The position numbers were made by a program, and so were the translations under genes. The notes beneath the pieces are model-generated. The model did not search any database and was not told where the DNA came from. It saw nothing but the letters and a program-made list of their open reading frames with translations. DNA of 5,870 nt from positions 1 through 5,870 of the forward strand of contig SFZC01000111.1 in the NCBI GenBank assembly GCA_004558955.1. Reading direction: 5' to 3'. Positions 1 through 5,819 of the stretch are shown here, in pieces (position 1 is the stretch's first letter; the number at the start of each line of letters is the position of its first letter). This DNA is from a bacterium (GTDB lineage Bacteria > Cyanobacteriota > Vampirovibrionia > Gastranaerophilales > Gastranaerophilaceae).

Positions 1-30
1 TAATTCAAATTGAGAAAATATTCCACAAAA

Positions 31-42
31 CTCAAACTTGAG
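31..42. repeat. Operator-like palindrome before a consensus -10 hexamer
   Basis: CTCAA and TTGAG form a perfect 5-bp inverted repeat with a 2-nt spacer. A related, less regular copy (TTCAA-A-TTGAG) lies at 5-14. A consensus TATAAT at 50-55 follows 7 nt later, so the palindrome sits roughly where a -35 box would be, but no recognisable -35 hexamer is present at the right spacing. This arrangement would suit a repressor or activator site controlling a rightward transcript through 60-210. In DNA this AT-rich, short palindromes and TATAAT arise easily by chance, so the reading is tentative. Confidence 0.25.
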
Positions 43-85
43 ATATTTATATAATGATGTTTGTCATAATTAAAGTTTATAAATA

Positions 86-210
86 GAGGGCACCGTGAAC
101 CAAAGAATCAGCTAGTTATACGCTTATAAATATAAGCGGTTAAATATTTATAAGGGTTATTTGCCTTTATACGCTTTCAAAACCACTTCATATTTTATAC
201 GGTGTCCCTT
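86..210. other. Potentially folded non-coding segment (RNA or protein-binding region)
   Basis: The ends can pair: AGGG-CACCGT (87-96) is complementary to ACGGTG-T-CCCT (199-209), giving ten pairs with a one-base bulge. Inside lies a perfect 8-bp palindrome, CGCTTATA-AA-TATAAGCG (121-138). A weaker hairpin pairs AAGG near 152-155 with CCTT near 164-167. TTATACG occurs three times in direct orientation (116-122, 167-173, 195-201), and the first two copies extend to TTATACGCTT. No convincing reading frame crosses it, and I see no tRNA or riboswitch that I recognise. It could be a small structured RNA, a set of integrase arm-type or replication-protein sites, or an attachment-site region. Confidence 0.35.
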
Positions 211-344
211 AAAACTTGTTGATTCTGTTGAATATAAGAAAAAAGACCGATTTTATTTGTTGCATATTTTAAAAAGTTTTTGCTTGTGGTTGGTATATTG
301 CAGGCATGATAATAAATTTTATATAAATAACTTTTTTATTTTAA

Positions 345-393
345 ATTAACCATACTAACCAAAGTAACCGGTTAGTATGGTTAATAAGGTTAA
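345..393. repeat. Iteron-like dyad array, candidate replication origin
   Basis: Six copies of one 5-mer are arranged with exact regularity. TAACC starts at 347, 356 and 365, and its complement GGTTA starts at 370, 379 and 388. Each set has a 9-bp period, and the two sets meet head to head with no gap. Because of this, 345-360 and 370-385 are also a perfect 16-bp inverted repeat with a 9-nt loop, and 365-374 is a palindrome by itself, so several stem registers are possible. Both flanks are extremely AT-rich (303-344 and 394-420). Short iterons in two sets beside AT-rich DNA are typical of origins bound by satellite and plasmid Rep proteins, and the element encodes its own primase-ATPase. It also lies just past the stop codon of the leftward gene, so a hairpin terminator role is possible, although no T tract follows the stem on that strand. 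Confidence 0.5.
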
Positions 394-414
394 TTTGTTT
401 TATAAAAGTTTATT

Positions 415-1209
415 TTAAAACTCGCGTATATCAAAAACTTCATCTTCTTCACAAGTACGAATCGTATAGAAAATTTTGCAATTCTTCTTATATTGCTCTA
501 AATAAAAATCCTCAAATGTTTTATAAAATTCTTTTTCAGTTTCTTCAATTTTTGCATTGGTTTTATCTTGAATATTTACATCATTTATTTTTTTATTTTT
601 ATATTTTTGGATTCTCTTTAATAGTCTTGAAAGTCTTTGATTCATTGATTTTTTAGTATAAGCCCATTCTTTATAATGACATCCCTTTGCGTGTTCTTGT
701 GGATTCGGGTCGTCTTCAATACAGTCAGCAGTATGGCAGTATTTTTTCTTATGGGAAAAATATAGTTTTTGTTTCTTTCCCATTAAAGTTTCAATTTCAT
801 AATAATCAGGTTTTCCGCAAACTATACATTGCTTATAAGGTTTTTCATATTTACTTTTTACAAAATCATCAAACTCAAAATATTTTAAATCTGCTATATG
901 TACTAAAAGCCACTCTAAAGCATTTATTTTAGGGCTTATTATTAGTTTATATGATAGGCAGAATGGGGAAGGTTGCGGGGTCAAAATATCTTTCAATCTG
1001 CATGCCAAAATATCAAGAGTGATTTTTAAATGCTCTTTTTTAAGTCTTAAATACGGGTAAATATATGTTTTATAATATGCATCTTTAGTTATATTTAATT
1101 CCTTTAATAGTGAATCCGGCACGCTTTCTCCGTACCATTCATCCCAAACCCTTTCATATTCTTCCTTATACCATTTACAAAACCTTTTCCCTAAAATTTC
1201 ATATTTCAT
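415..1209 (-). CDS. Hypothetical protein with Cys/His (zinc-finger-like) cluster
   Basis: I do not recognise this 264-residue protein. It is rich in Lys, Tyr and Glu and has no signal peptide or membrane segment. A likely metal-binding cluster lies in the second half: C128-x2-C131, then C158-x4-C163, then H173-x3-C177-H178. A basic stretch follows (about residues 185-210, with MNQRLSRLLKRIQKYKNKK) that could contact nucleic acid. The N-terminal half is mostly helical-looking and aromatic. I chose the ATG at 1209 because GAGG lies 9 nt upstream of it. A TTG at 1224 would add five residues but has no ribosome binding site and falls only about 13 nt from the predicted transcription start. It is the only leftward gene, transcribed divergently from the replication genes from its own strong promoter. 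It could be a regulator or an accessory (cargo) gene; nothing in the sequence decides between them. Confidence 0.8.
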   Translation of the reverse strand: MKYEILGKRFCKWYKEEYERVWDEWYGESVPDSLLKELNITKDAYYKTYIYPYLRLKKEHLKITLDILACRLKDILTPQPSPFCLSYKLIISPKINALEWLLVHIADLKYFEFDDFVKSKYEKPYKQCIVCGKPDYYEIETLMGKKQKLYFSHKKKYCHTADCIEDDPNPQEHAKGCHYKEWAYTKKSMNQRLSRLLKRIQKYKNKKINDVNIQDKTNAKIEETEKEFYKTFEDFYLEQYKKNCKIFYTIRTCEEDEVFDIREF

Positions 1210-1243
1210 TTTCACTTGCCTCAATTATGAATTAAATAAGTTT

Positions 1244-1272
1244 ATAATACCCTTTATTCTTATAAGCGTCAA
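1244..1272 (-). promoter_or_regulatory. Strong sigma70-type promoter of the leftward gene
   Basis: Read on the minus strand, TTGACG (1272-1267) and TATTAT (1249-1244) each match the consensus at five of six positions and are separated by exactly 17 nt. Transcription would start near 1237, leaving a leader of about 28 nt before the ATG at 1209. The plus-strand motif TATAAGCG (1261-1268) covers part of the spacer and overlaps the -35 box. The same 8-mer makes up the palindrome at 121-138, so a shared regulator is plausible. A plus-strand TATAAT (1243-1248) almost coincides with the minus-strand -10. Confidence 0.7.
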
Positions 1273-1308
1273 GTAAATAATACTTACTTCACAAATGTAT
1301 TAGTTAAG

Positions 1309-1329
1309 TCCCTTATGGGAAGAAAGGAG
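1309..1329 (+). promoter_or_regulatory. Leader hairpin and strong RBS of the zinc-ribbon gene
   Basis: AAAGGAG (1323-1329) lies 5 nt before the ATG at 1335 and is a near-perfect Shine-Dalgarno site. Just upstream, TCCC-TTAT-GGGA (1309-1320) can form a small 4-bp hairpin that would leave the site exposed. No strong rightward promoter is evident in 1225-1308. The candidates are TATAAT at 1243-1248, whose only -35-like element (TTGCCT, 1216-1221) is 21 nt away, and TATTAG at 1298-1303, which has no -35. The rightward genes may therefore need an activator. Confidence 0.45.
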
Positions 1330-1334
1330 TCATT

Positions 1335-1703
1335 ATGACTTATCAAAATTCAAAGAAGTATTGTGAAACCCAATACACAAAAGCAGTAGCAGTGAAGAAA
1401 AAGGAGGAAAAAGTGGAAGCAAAAGCAAAAACGCAAATGGAAAAATTTTTTGAGTCACATGTAAAATACTTGTACTCAATGCGAAATTTGGTCAAGGCAA
1501 TGAAGGAAAATCCTTTAGCATTTAAGACTTGTTCGGACGTAGAAATACATTGCCCTCGTTGTAGACAAAAAAGTATTGTCTCAAATCTGTCAAATCTTGA
1601 TGAATTTAAGTGCACAAATACTGAATGTGGATTTGAATTAAGCGTTGAAAAAATTATGAAAGAAGCTACCGAAACAAAGAAAGGAATTGAAAATCATGTA
1701 TAA
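1335..1703 (+). CDS. Small zinc-ribbon protein next to the primase
   Basis: This 122-residue protein has two parts. Residues 1-60 are highly charged and Lys/Glu/Ala-rich, with a likely helical or coiled-coil stretch at about 16-58. Residues 70-100 form a zinc ribbon with C73-x2-C76 and C93-x4-C98. The spacing C-x2-C-x16-C-x4-C is identical to that of the zinc ribbon at the N-terminus of the primase encoded immediately downstream, and the two ribbons also share residues outside the cysteines. The start is supported by AAAGGAG 5 nt upstream. The stop codon overlaps the primase start by 8 nt, so the two are probably translationally coupled. By context it is likely a replication accessory protein, such as a primase partner or single-strand/template recognition factor; a transcription regulator is also possible. 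I recognise no named family. Confidence 0.85.
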   Translation: MTYQNSKKYCETQYTKAVAVKKKEEKVEAKAKTQMEKFFESHVKYLYSMRNLVKAMKENPLAFKTCSDVEIHCPRCRQKSIVSNLSNLDEFKCTNTECGFELSVEKIMKEATETKKGIENHV

Positions 1704-4359
1704 AGATTTAAACGAATACACAGAAAAAACTTATGGCAAAAGTATTGCTATGAATACAAAGAAACAAGACTGTCCGGCATGTGGGCACAAAACTTTTAAT
1801 TTATATGGTGATGATTTAAAACAAGGAAAATGTTTCCACCCGAGTTGCAATCTGTATTTAAACCTTAATAAAATCAATTATGGTACAAATTATTTAAATG
1901 TGATTTTAGGCAGATTTTTTGAAGCGAGTCATGATTACTTTTTTACAATGAATAATCAGGATAAATTTCACCAACCTTATATCTATGCAAAAGATACAAG
2001 AAAAATCCCTTATGAAGTTTTAAAAATTTCTGATGTTGGAATGGTGCCACCTGATTACAATGTAGAAAAAGAAAACGAAGATTTAATCACAGAAATAAAA
2101 GGAAAAATTGACAAAGAAACAGACGTCGAGCAAAAAGAAAAATACGAAAAAGGGCTAAATGCTTTATCTACTTATATGAGTGATTTTCAAAGTAACCTCG
2201 ACAATAGTCATGACTGGTTTTTAACATTCTACCGTGATGAAAATAACTCATTCACACAAATAAAAGCACGCAAACCATATTCAAGAGATTTTAAAATTCT
2301 GATTAAAATTCAGGATAAGACAGGAGTCTTTAATAAAAACATCTTTAAGGATATGAAAAAAGACGCCATTCCTAAAAAGCTGCAGAATAAATTTTGCATT
2401 TTAGAAGGTGAATTCGACCAGCTTACATTTTCAACCTGGTGTTATGAAAATGGATTATTTTTTGACTCTTGTGCTTTGGGTGGTGCAACCGGTGATATTG
2501 ATACAGCACTTACTCTTGCAAAAAGTAATGCTTTAATTATTCATGATAACGATGAAGCCGGCAGGAAAGTGTTAGAAAAAGCAAAAGAAAAAGGAACTGT
2601 ATATGGTATAACAACACCCGACAATATCAAAGATATGGACGCTTTTATCAACTCTATCAAAGAAAAAAGCAAGCGGACAGATAAAGTTTTAAACATATTA
2701 AAAAATGCAAAACCTTATCGTAGGGAATTAAGAGGTATTAAAACGGAAGTTATAAACCTTATGAAAAATAGTAATATTGTTAATCTGGATAAGTGCCAGC
2801 TTGTTGCCCTTACAATAATAAAAGAGTTGTTGTTGCGTGGTAAATTTTTTAAGGATAAAAACTTTTCATATATTTTTATTGATGACGATAAAAGTATAAT
2901 ACCTATATTGGCTTCTAATGAACGCTTTAAAAGGTTGCTAAATCGAATGGGCGTCAATGCTGCAAAGGATTATTACAACTATGTTGTAAACGAATTATCC
3001 ACATATGCTTTTGATAACGGCGCCCGAATTGAAACACATAATTTTTGCCACTATGACAGGAAAAATAACGTTTTATACATTTCTAATAATGATATTGTGG
3101 TTTATAAAATCACACCTGACAATATTGAAGAATTAGAAAATGGCGATGAAGGTATTATGTTTAATTATAAAGATGACTATGAGCCATTTGAATTCGTTAA
3201 AATAGATAATAGCAGGGACTATTTTAAAGAATACATTGCAGATTCATTAGTAGTTGATATAGATGCCGGAAACTTAACGTCGCAAGAGTACAAGACTCTT
3301 TTGTTTATATGGTTTTTGGGTACATTTTTCCACTCAATAATGCCTTCAAAAGTTTTACTCGCTACTATTGGTGAAAAGGGTAGTCGTAAAACATCTGTTC
3401 TACGGCGTTTGGGAATTCTGTTATTTGGCTCACAATATGACGTTAATTCACTACCTGGTAAGCCGGAAGATTTTGATACACTGGTTACGAATAACCATTT
3501 GGTTGTATTTGATAATGTTGATTCGGGTAAATCTTGGCTTAATGATAAACTTGCATTAGTTGCAACAGGGCAGACTGTAGAAAAAAGAAGGCTTTATACA
3601 GATAACGAAAGTGTAAAATTTGTAACTAAAACTTTTTTGGGATTAACATCAAGAACACCACAATTTACGCGTGATGATGTTGCTGATAGGCTTATTTGTA
3701 TTCCGCTTTTGAGAATGGGTGATGGTGAATATGGACCTGAACAAGATTTTATAGATGGAGTAGTGGATAATCGCAATGAAATCATGTCATATATAATGCT
3801 TGAACTTCAAAAAGTCCTGAAAGCTATTGCGACAACTAAGGATAAAAAGTATAAAACAAGATTCAGGATAGCTGATTTTGCTGTATTTGGTTTGCGAATA
3901 TACGATTCAATAGGTAAGAAAGAAGAATTTGAAAGTATTCTGGACAAAGTAATTGAATCACAAAAAGCCTTTGCTGTTGAAGAAGATAGTCTTGTATATG
4001 TGCTCAAAATCTTTGCAAAAAATCAAATTCAACCGCATAAAATGTCTGGATTTGAATTGCATAAAAACCTTCTGCAAATTGCAAATGAGGATAATTTTGA
4101 TATCCCTGAATTTAGGACAAAATACAAAAGTGTAAAATCGCTTACACGTAGAATTGCTAATATTAAAAGCAATATTACAAGTGATGTAAAGATAACAGTT
4201 TACAAGGAACGTGAAAACAAAAAATCTTACAAAATCGAGCTTATGGACAAAGATTTTGAGTTGCCGCCAACTAATGACAGCATTTTTGCTAATGGTATGG
4301 AAAAAGCTAAAAATATGACAAAAACTTTTCTTGATGATAAAGGGGGTAAAGATGAATAA
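1696..4359 (+). CDS. Primase-ATPase fusion (zinc ribbon, Toprim, P-loop helicase-like)
   Basis: This 887-residue protein would prime and probably help unwind the element's own DNA. Residues 26-51 form a primase-type zinc ribbon (C26, C29, C46, C51). Residues 80-230 resemble the N-terminal part of a DnaG-like core. A Toprim domain follows with E237 in LEGEFD, the ALGG loop at 260-263, D284 and D286 in HDNDEAGR, and KDMDAF at 312-317. An ATPase module has Walker A G559-EKGSRKT566, Walker B LVVFDN (602-607), the segment LTSRTPQF (650-657), and arginines R659 and R665 suited to an arginine-finger role. Residues 780-850 look like a winged-helix DNA-binding end. The Walker A carries Arg564 where glycine is usual. 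From memory, related bacterial primase-like ATPases have GSAK at this place, so activity may be kept. The ATG at 1696 has AGGA 10 nt upstream; a TTG at 1687 is too close to that site. The gene overlaps both neighbours by 8 nt. Confidence 0.9.
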   Translation: MYKDLNEYTEKTYGKSIAMNTKKQDCPACGHKTFNLYGDDLKQGKCFHPSCNLYLNLNKINYGTNYLNVILGRFFEASHDYFFTMNNQDKFHQPYIYAKDTRKIPYEVLKISDVGMVPPDYNVEKENEDLITEIKGKIDKETDVEQKEKYEKGLNALSTYMSDFQSNLDNSHDWFLTFYRDENNSFTQIKARKPYSRDFKILIKIQDKTGVFNKNIFKDMKKDAIPKKLQNKFCILEGEFDQLTFSTWCYENGLFFDSCALGGATGDIDTALTLAKSNALIIHDNDEAGRKVLEKAKEKGTVYGITTPDNIKDMDAFINSIKEKSKRTDKVLNILKNAKPYRRELRGIKTEVINLMKNSNIVNLDKCQLVALTIIKELLLRGKFFKDKNFSYIFIDDDKSIIPILASNERFKRLLNRMGVNAAKDYYNYVVNELSTYAFDNGARIETHNFCHYDRKNNVLYISNNDIVVYKITPDNIEELENGDEGIMFNYKDDYEPFEFVKIDNSRDYFKEYIADSLVVDIDAGNLTSQEYKTLLFIWFLGTFFHSIMPSKVLLATIGEKGSRKTSVLRRLGILLFGSQYDVNSLPGKPEDFDTLVTNNHLVVFDNVDSGKSWLNDKLALVATGQTVEKRRLYTDNESVKFVTKTFLGLTSRTPQFTRDDVADRLICIPLLRMGDGEYGPEQDFIDGVVDNRNEIMSYIMLELQKVLKAIATTKDKKYKTRFRIADFAVFGLRIYDSIGKKEEFESILDKVIESQKAFAVEEDSLVYVLKIFAKNQIQPHKMSGFELHKNLLQIANEDNFDIPEFRTKYKSVKSLTRRIANIKSNITSDVKITVYKERENKKSYKIELMDKDFELPPTNDSIFANGMEKAKNMTKTFLDDKGGKDE

Positions 4360-4531
4360 TACTCTCTTAAATGTTCAAGAAGCGGCTAGTTATTTACATA
4401 TTTCTATAAGCACACTATATCGCTGGGTACATCAAAAGAAGATTAAACACGCCAAAATCGGTTCACGGGTTTTATTTTCAAACGATTACCTCAAGGAATT
4501 CATAAATAATAACACGGTAAACATAGAATAA
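4352..4531 (+). CDS. Excisionase-family (MerR-like HTH) DNA-binding protein
   Basis: This 59-residue protein consists almost entirely of one winged helix-turn-helix of the excisionase/AlpA-like type. LNVQEAASYLHISISTLYRW (residues 6-25) is the helix-turn-helix, followed by the basic wing KIGSRVLF (35-42) and the terminal helix DYLKEFI (45-51). In this family, proteins either bend DNA at attachment sites to favour excision or regulate transcription. Its place directly before the integrase suits either role. The ATG at 4352 lies 5 nt after a strong AGGGGG site; a TTG at 4331 would add seven residues but has no reason to be preferred. The start overlaps the end of the primase gene by 8 nt (ATGAATAA), so its synthesis is probably coupled to the primase, linking excision to replication. 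Confidence 0.88.
   Translation: MNNTLLNVQEAASYLHISISTLYRWVHQKKIKHAKIGSRVLFSNDYLKEFINNNTVNIE
4508..4522 (+). repeat. Direct repeat, left copy (possible Xis/Int site)
   Basis: AATAACACGGTAAAC lies at the 3' end of the excisionase-like gene. It matches AATAACACGTTAAAT (4644-4658) at 13 of 15 positions. The two copies flank the GC-rich hairpin island and lie 136 bp apart. Binding by the excisionase-like protein or by the integrase arm domain is an inference. Confidence 0.35.
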
Positions 4532-4537
4532 CATCTT

Positions 4538-4597
4538 ATAACCAGAAGCACTGCCGGCACTATGCCGGCACGGTGCTCGCGGTGCCGGGGTTATTTT
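4538..4597 (+). repeat. GC-rich island with competing hairpins between xis-like gene and int
   Basis: In an otherwise AT-rich window, 33 of the 43 bases at 4548-4590 are G or C. TGCCGGCA occurs twice (4552-4559, 4563-4570), 11 bp apart, and each copy is itself a palindrome. Fold A pairs GCACTGCCGGCA (4548-4559) with TGCCGGCA-CG-GTGC (4563-4576) around a 3-nt loop. Fold B pairs CCGGCAC (4565-4571) with GTGCCGG (4582-4588); the alternative partner for GTGCCGG is the first CCGGCAC (4554-4560). An outer stem, ATAACC (4538-4543) with GGTTAT (4589-4594), could enclose everything. Folds A and B cannot coexist, and fold B is followed by GG and the weak T tract TTATTTT. It could be an imperfect terminator or attenuator controlling integrase expression, a recombination or single-strand origin site, or an inserted host repeat. 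Confidence 0.55.
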
Positions 4598-4643
4598 AAA
4601 AATTCAAGTTAGCAAAAGTATGCAATAGGGCTTACAAAAGCTC

Positions 4644-4658
4644 AATAACACGTTAAAT
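4644..4658 (+). repeat. Direct repeat, right copy (possible Xis/Int site)
   Basis: AATAACACGTTAAAT is the partner of the near-identical 15-mer at 4508-4522. It lies 19 nt before the integrase start and next to its ribosome binding site. If a protein binds here it could also repress the integrase gene. The sequence shows the repeat; its function is inferred. Confidence 0.35.
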
Positions 4659-4677
4659 TAAAAATAGGTGATTAATT

Positions 4678-5796
4678 ATGCCAGCAGTAAGAAAAAACAA
4701 ACAAAAGAATAAATGGGAATTTGATTACAAAGACTTAACAGGAAAGCGCAAGACCAAAGGCGGTTTTGCAACAAAAGTCGAAGCAGAAAAAGCCCAGGCA
4801 AAAATGATAGATGAACTTAATAAAGGTTTATTTGTTGCAAATGATAAATTAACTTTTAGAGAAGCTGCTGAATTATACCTTGATAACTATGCAAAAATCT
4901 ACTGCAAAAAATCAACGTGGGTTGGGTATGAAGGTTATCTTAAACATCACATTTATGAATACTTGGGCGATTTGAAATTGTTAGAAATTAGGCCATTGCA
5001 CATACAAAATTTTATTAAAGATATGACAAAAACAGGTCTTGCGAATTCAACCATAAATCATTTTAAAAAGACTATTGGCGCAGTTTTTAATTATATGATT
5101 GATTCAGGTGTTATTTATCAAAATCCTGTCAATCGAATCAAGTGTTTAAAAGTTAAGAATAATACCCTTATGCGACCTTTAACAATTAAGGAAACAAACA
5201 AATTATTGACCGTCACTAAAAAACATTATCCTGATTTTTACCCTGTTCTTTATATTGCAGTAAATACAGGTTTAAGAGAGGGTGAATTGTTTGCTCTCAC
5301 ATGGGATTGTGTCAATTTTATTGAAGGTTATATCGTTGTAAATAAAAGCTACACCCATGGTGTTTTAGGCTCAACAAAAACAGGTAAAGAAAGAAAAGTT
5401 AAAATCTCTTTAACTGTTACAAAATTTTTAAAAGAATGGAAAATGGCCTGTCCTAAAAGCGAGTTGAATCTTGTGTTCCCTAACGCAAACGGAAACTATA
5501 TGGATTCACAAAATATGATGAAACGAAGGTTTAAACCAGCTTTGGCTCTTGCGGGTATTGATAGTATAAGATTTCATGACCTTAGACATACTTATGCAAG
5601 CACACTTATTATTCAACAAGTGCCATTGCCTTATATCTCAAAGCAATTAGGCCATTCAACAAACAAAGTTACACTTGATACTTATGTTCATTTAATGCCG
5701 GAATCTGCTCAACTTGGTGATTCGTTGCTTGAAAATCTTTATGAGGACAGGGACACCGGACTAGAAGAATCAAATGTTAGGAGATTTGGTACGTAA
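4678..5796 (+). CDS. int: Tyrosine site-specific integrase
   Basis: This 372-residue recombinase would cut and join attP with a chromosomal attB and, with an excisionase, reverse the reaction. Its domains are in the usual order: an N-terminal arm-type DNA-binding domain (residues 1-50, with KNKWEFDYKDLTGKRKTKGG), a helical core-binding domain (about 58-155), and a catalytic domain (about 165-345). The complete active site is visible: R200 in TGLREGEL, K234 in STKTG, H300 and R303 in HDLRHTYA, H326 in LGHS and the nucleophile Y336 in DTYVHL. Length and layout match the Tn916/lambda-type integrases of integrative elements in low-G+C bacteria. The ATG has AGGTGA six nt upstream. It is separated from the upstream genes by 146 bp that hold the GC-rich hairpins, so it may be expressed independently, although I found no clear promoter in that gap. 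Nothing suggests truncation. Confidence 0.97.
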   Translation: MPAVRKNKQKNKWEFDYKDLTGKRKTKGGFATKVEAEKAQAKMIDELNKGLFVANDKLTFREAAELYLDNYAKIYCKKSTWVGYEGYLKHHIYEYLGDLKLLEIRPLHIQNFIKDMTKTGLANSTINHFKKTIGAVFNYMIDSGVIYQNPVNRIKCLKVKNNTLMRPLTIKETNKLLTVTKKHYPDFYPVLYIAVNTGLREGELFALTWDCVNFIEGYIVVNKSYTHGVLGSTKTGKERKVKISLTVTKFLKEWKMACPKSELNLVFPNANGNYMDSQNMMKRRFKPALALAGIDSIRFHDLRHTYASTLIIQQVPLPYISKQLGHSTNKVTLDTYVHLMPESAQLGDSLLENLYEDRDTGLEESNVRRFGT

Positions 5797-5819
5797 AAGA
5801 TTTATTGTAACGTTTTTCG

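Noticed and set aside
86..210. tRNA or tRNA fragment as the integration target
   Set aside because: No acceptor stem with an anticodon arm and T-loop (GTTCRA-like) could be read here or in the last 75 bases.
298..327. Rightward promoter TTGCAG-18 nt-TATAAA
   Set aside because: It is plausible by spacing, but the DNA is so AT-rich that such matches are expected, and it would lead only into the end of the opposing gene.
161..349. Open reading frame of 62 codons on the plus strand
   Set aside because: It starts with TTG without a ribosome binding site, crosses the inverted repeats, has a composition dominated by Phe, Tyr and Leu as expected from AT-rich non-coding DNA, and ends inside the iteron array.
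345..393. CRISPR-like repeat array
   Set aside because: The units are 5 bp with 4-bp spacers and opposite orientations, and there are no cas genes; this is a binding-site array, not a CRISPR.
687..932. Plus-strand open frame opposite the 264-residue gene
   Set aside because: It is a shadow of the leftward gene, which has a promoter, a ribosome binding site and a conserved-looking Cys cluster.
2715..4135. Several short open frames on both strands inside the primase gene
   Set aside because: They lie wholly within a gene with recognisable Toprim and ATPase motifs and lack their own start signals.
199..5757. GGGACACCG at 5749-5757 matching the complement of 200-208, considered as attachment-site cores
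   Set aside because: The copies are in opposite orientation, the right copy is inside the integrase coding sequence, and no longer identity extends around them. I found no convincing direct repeat between the two ends of the window.
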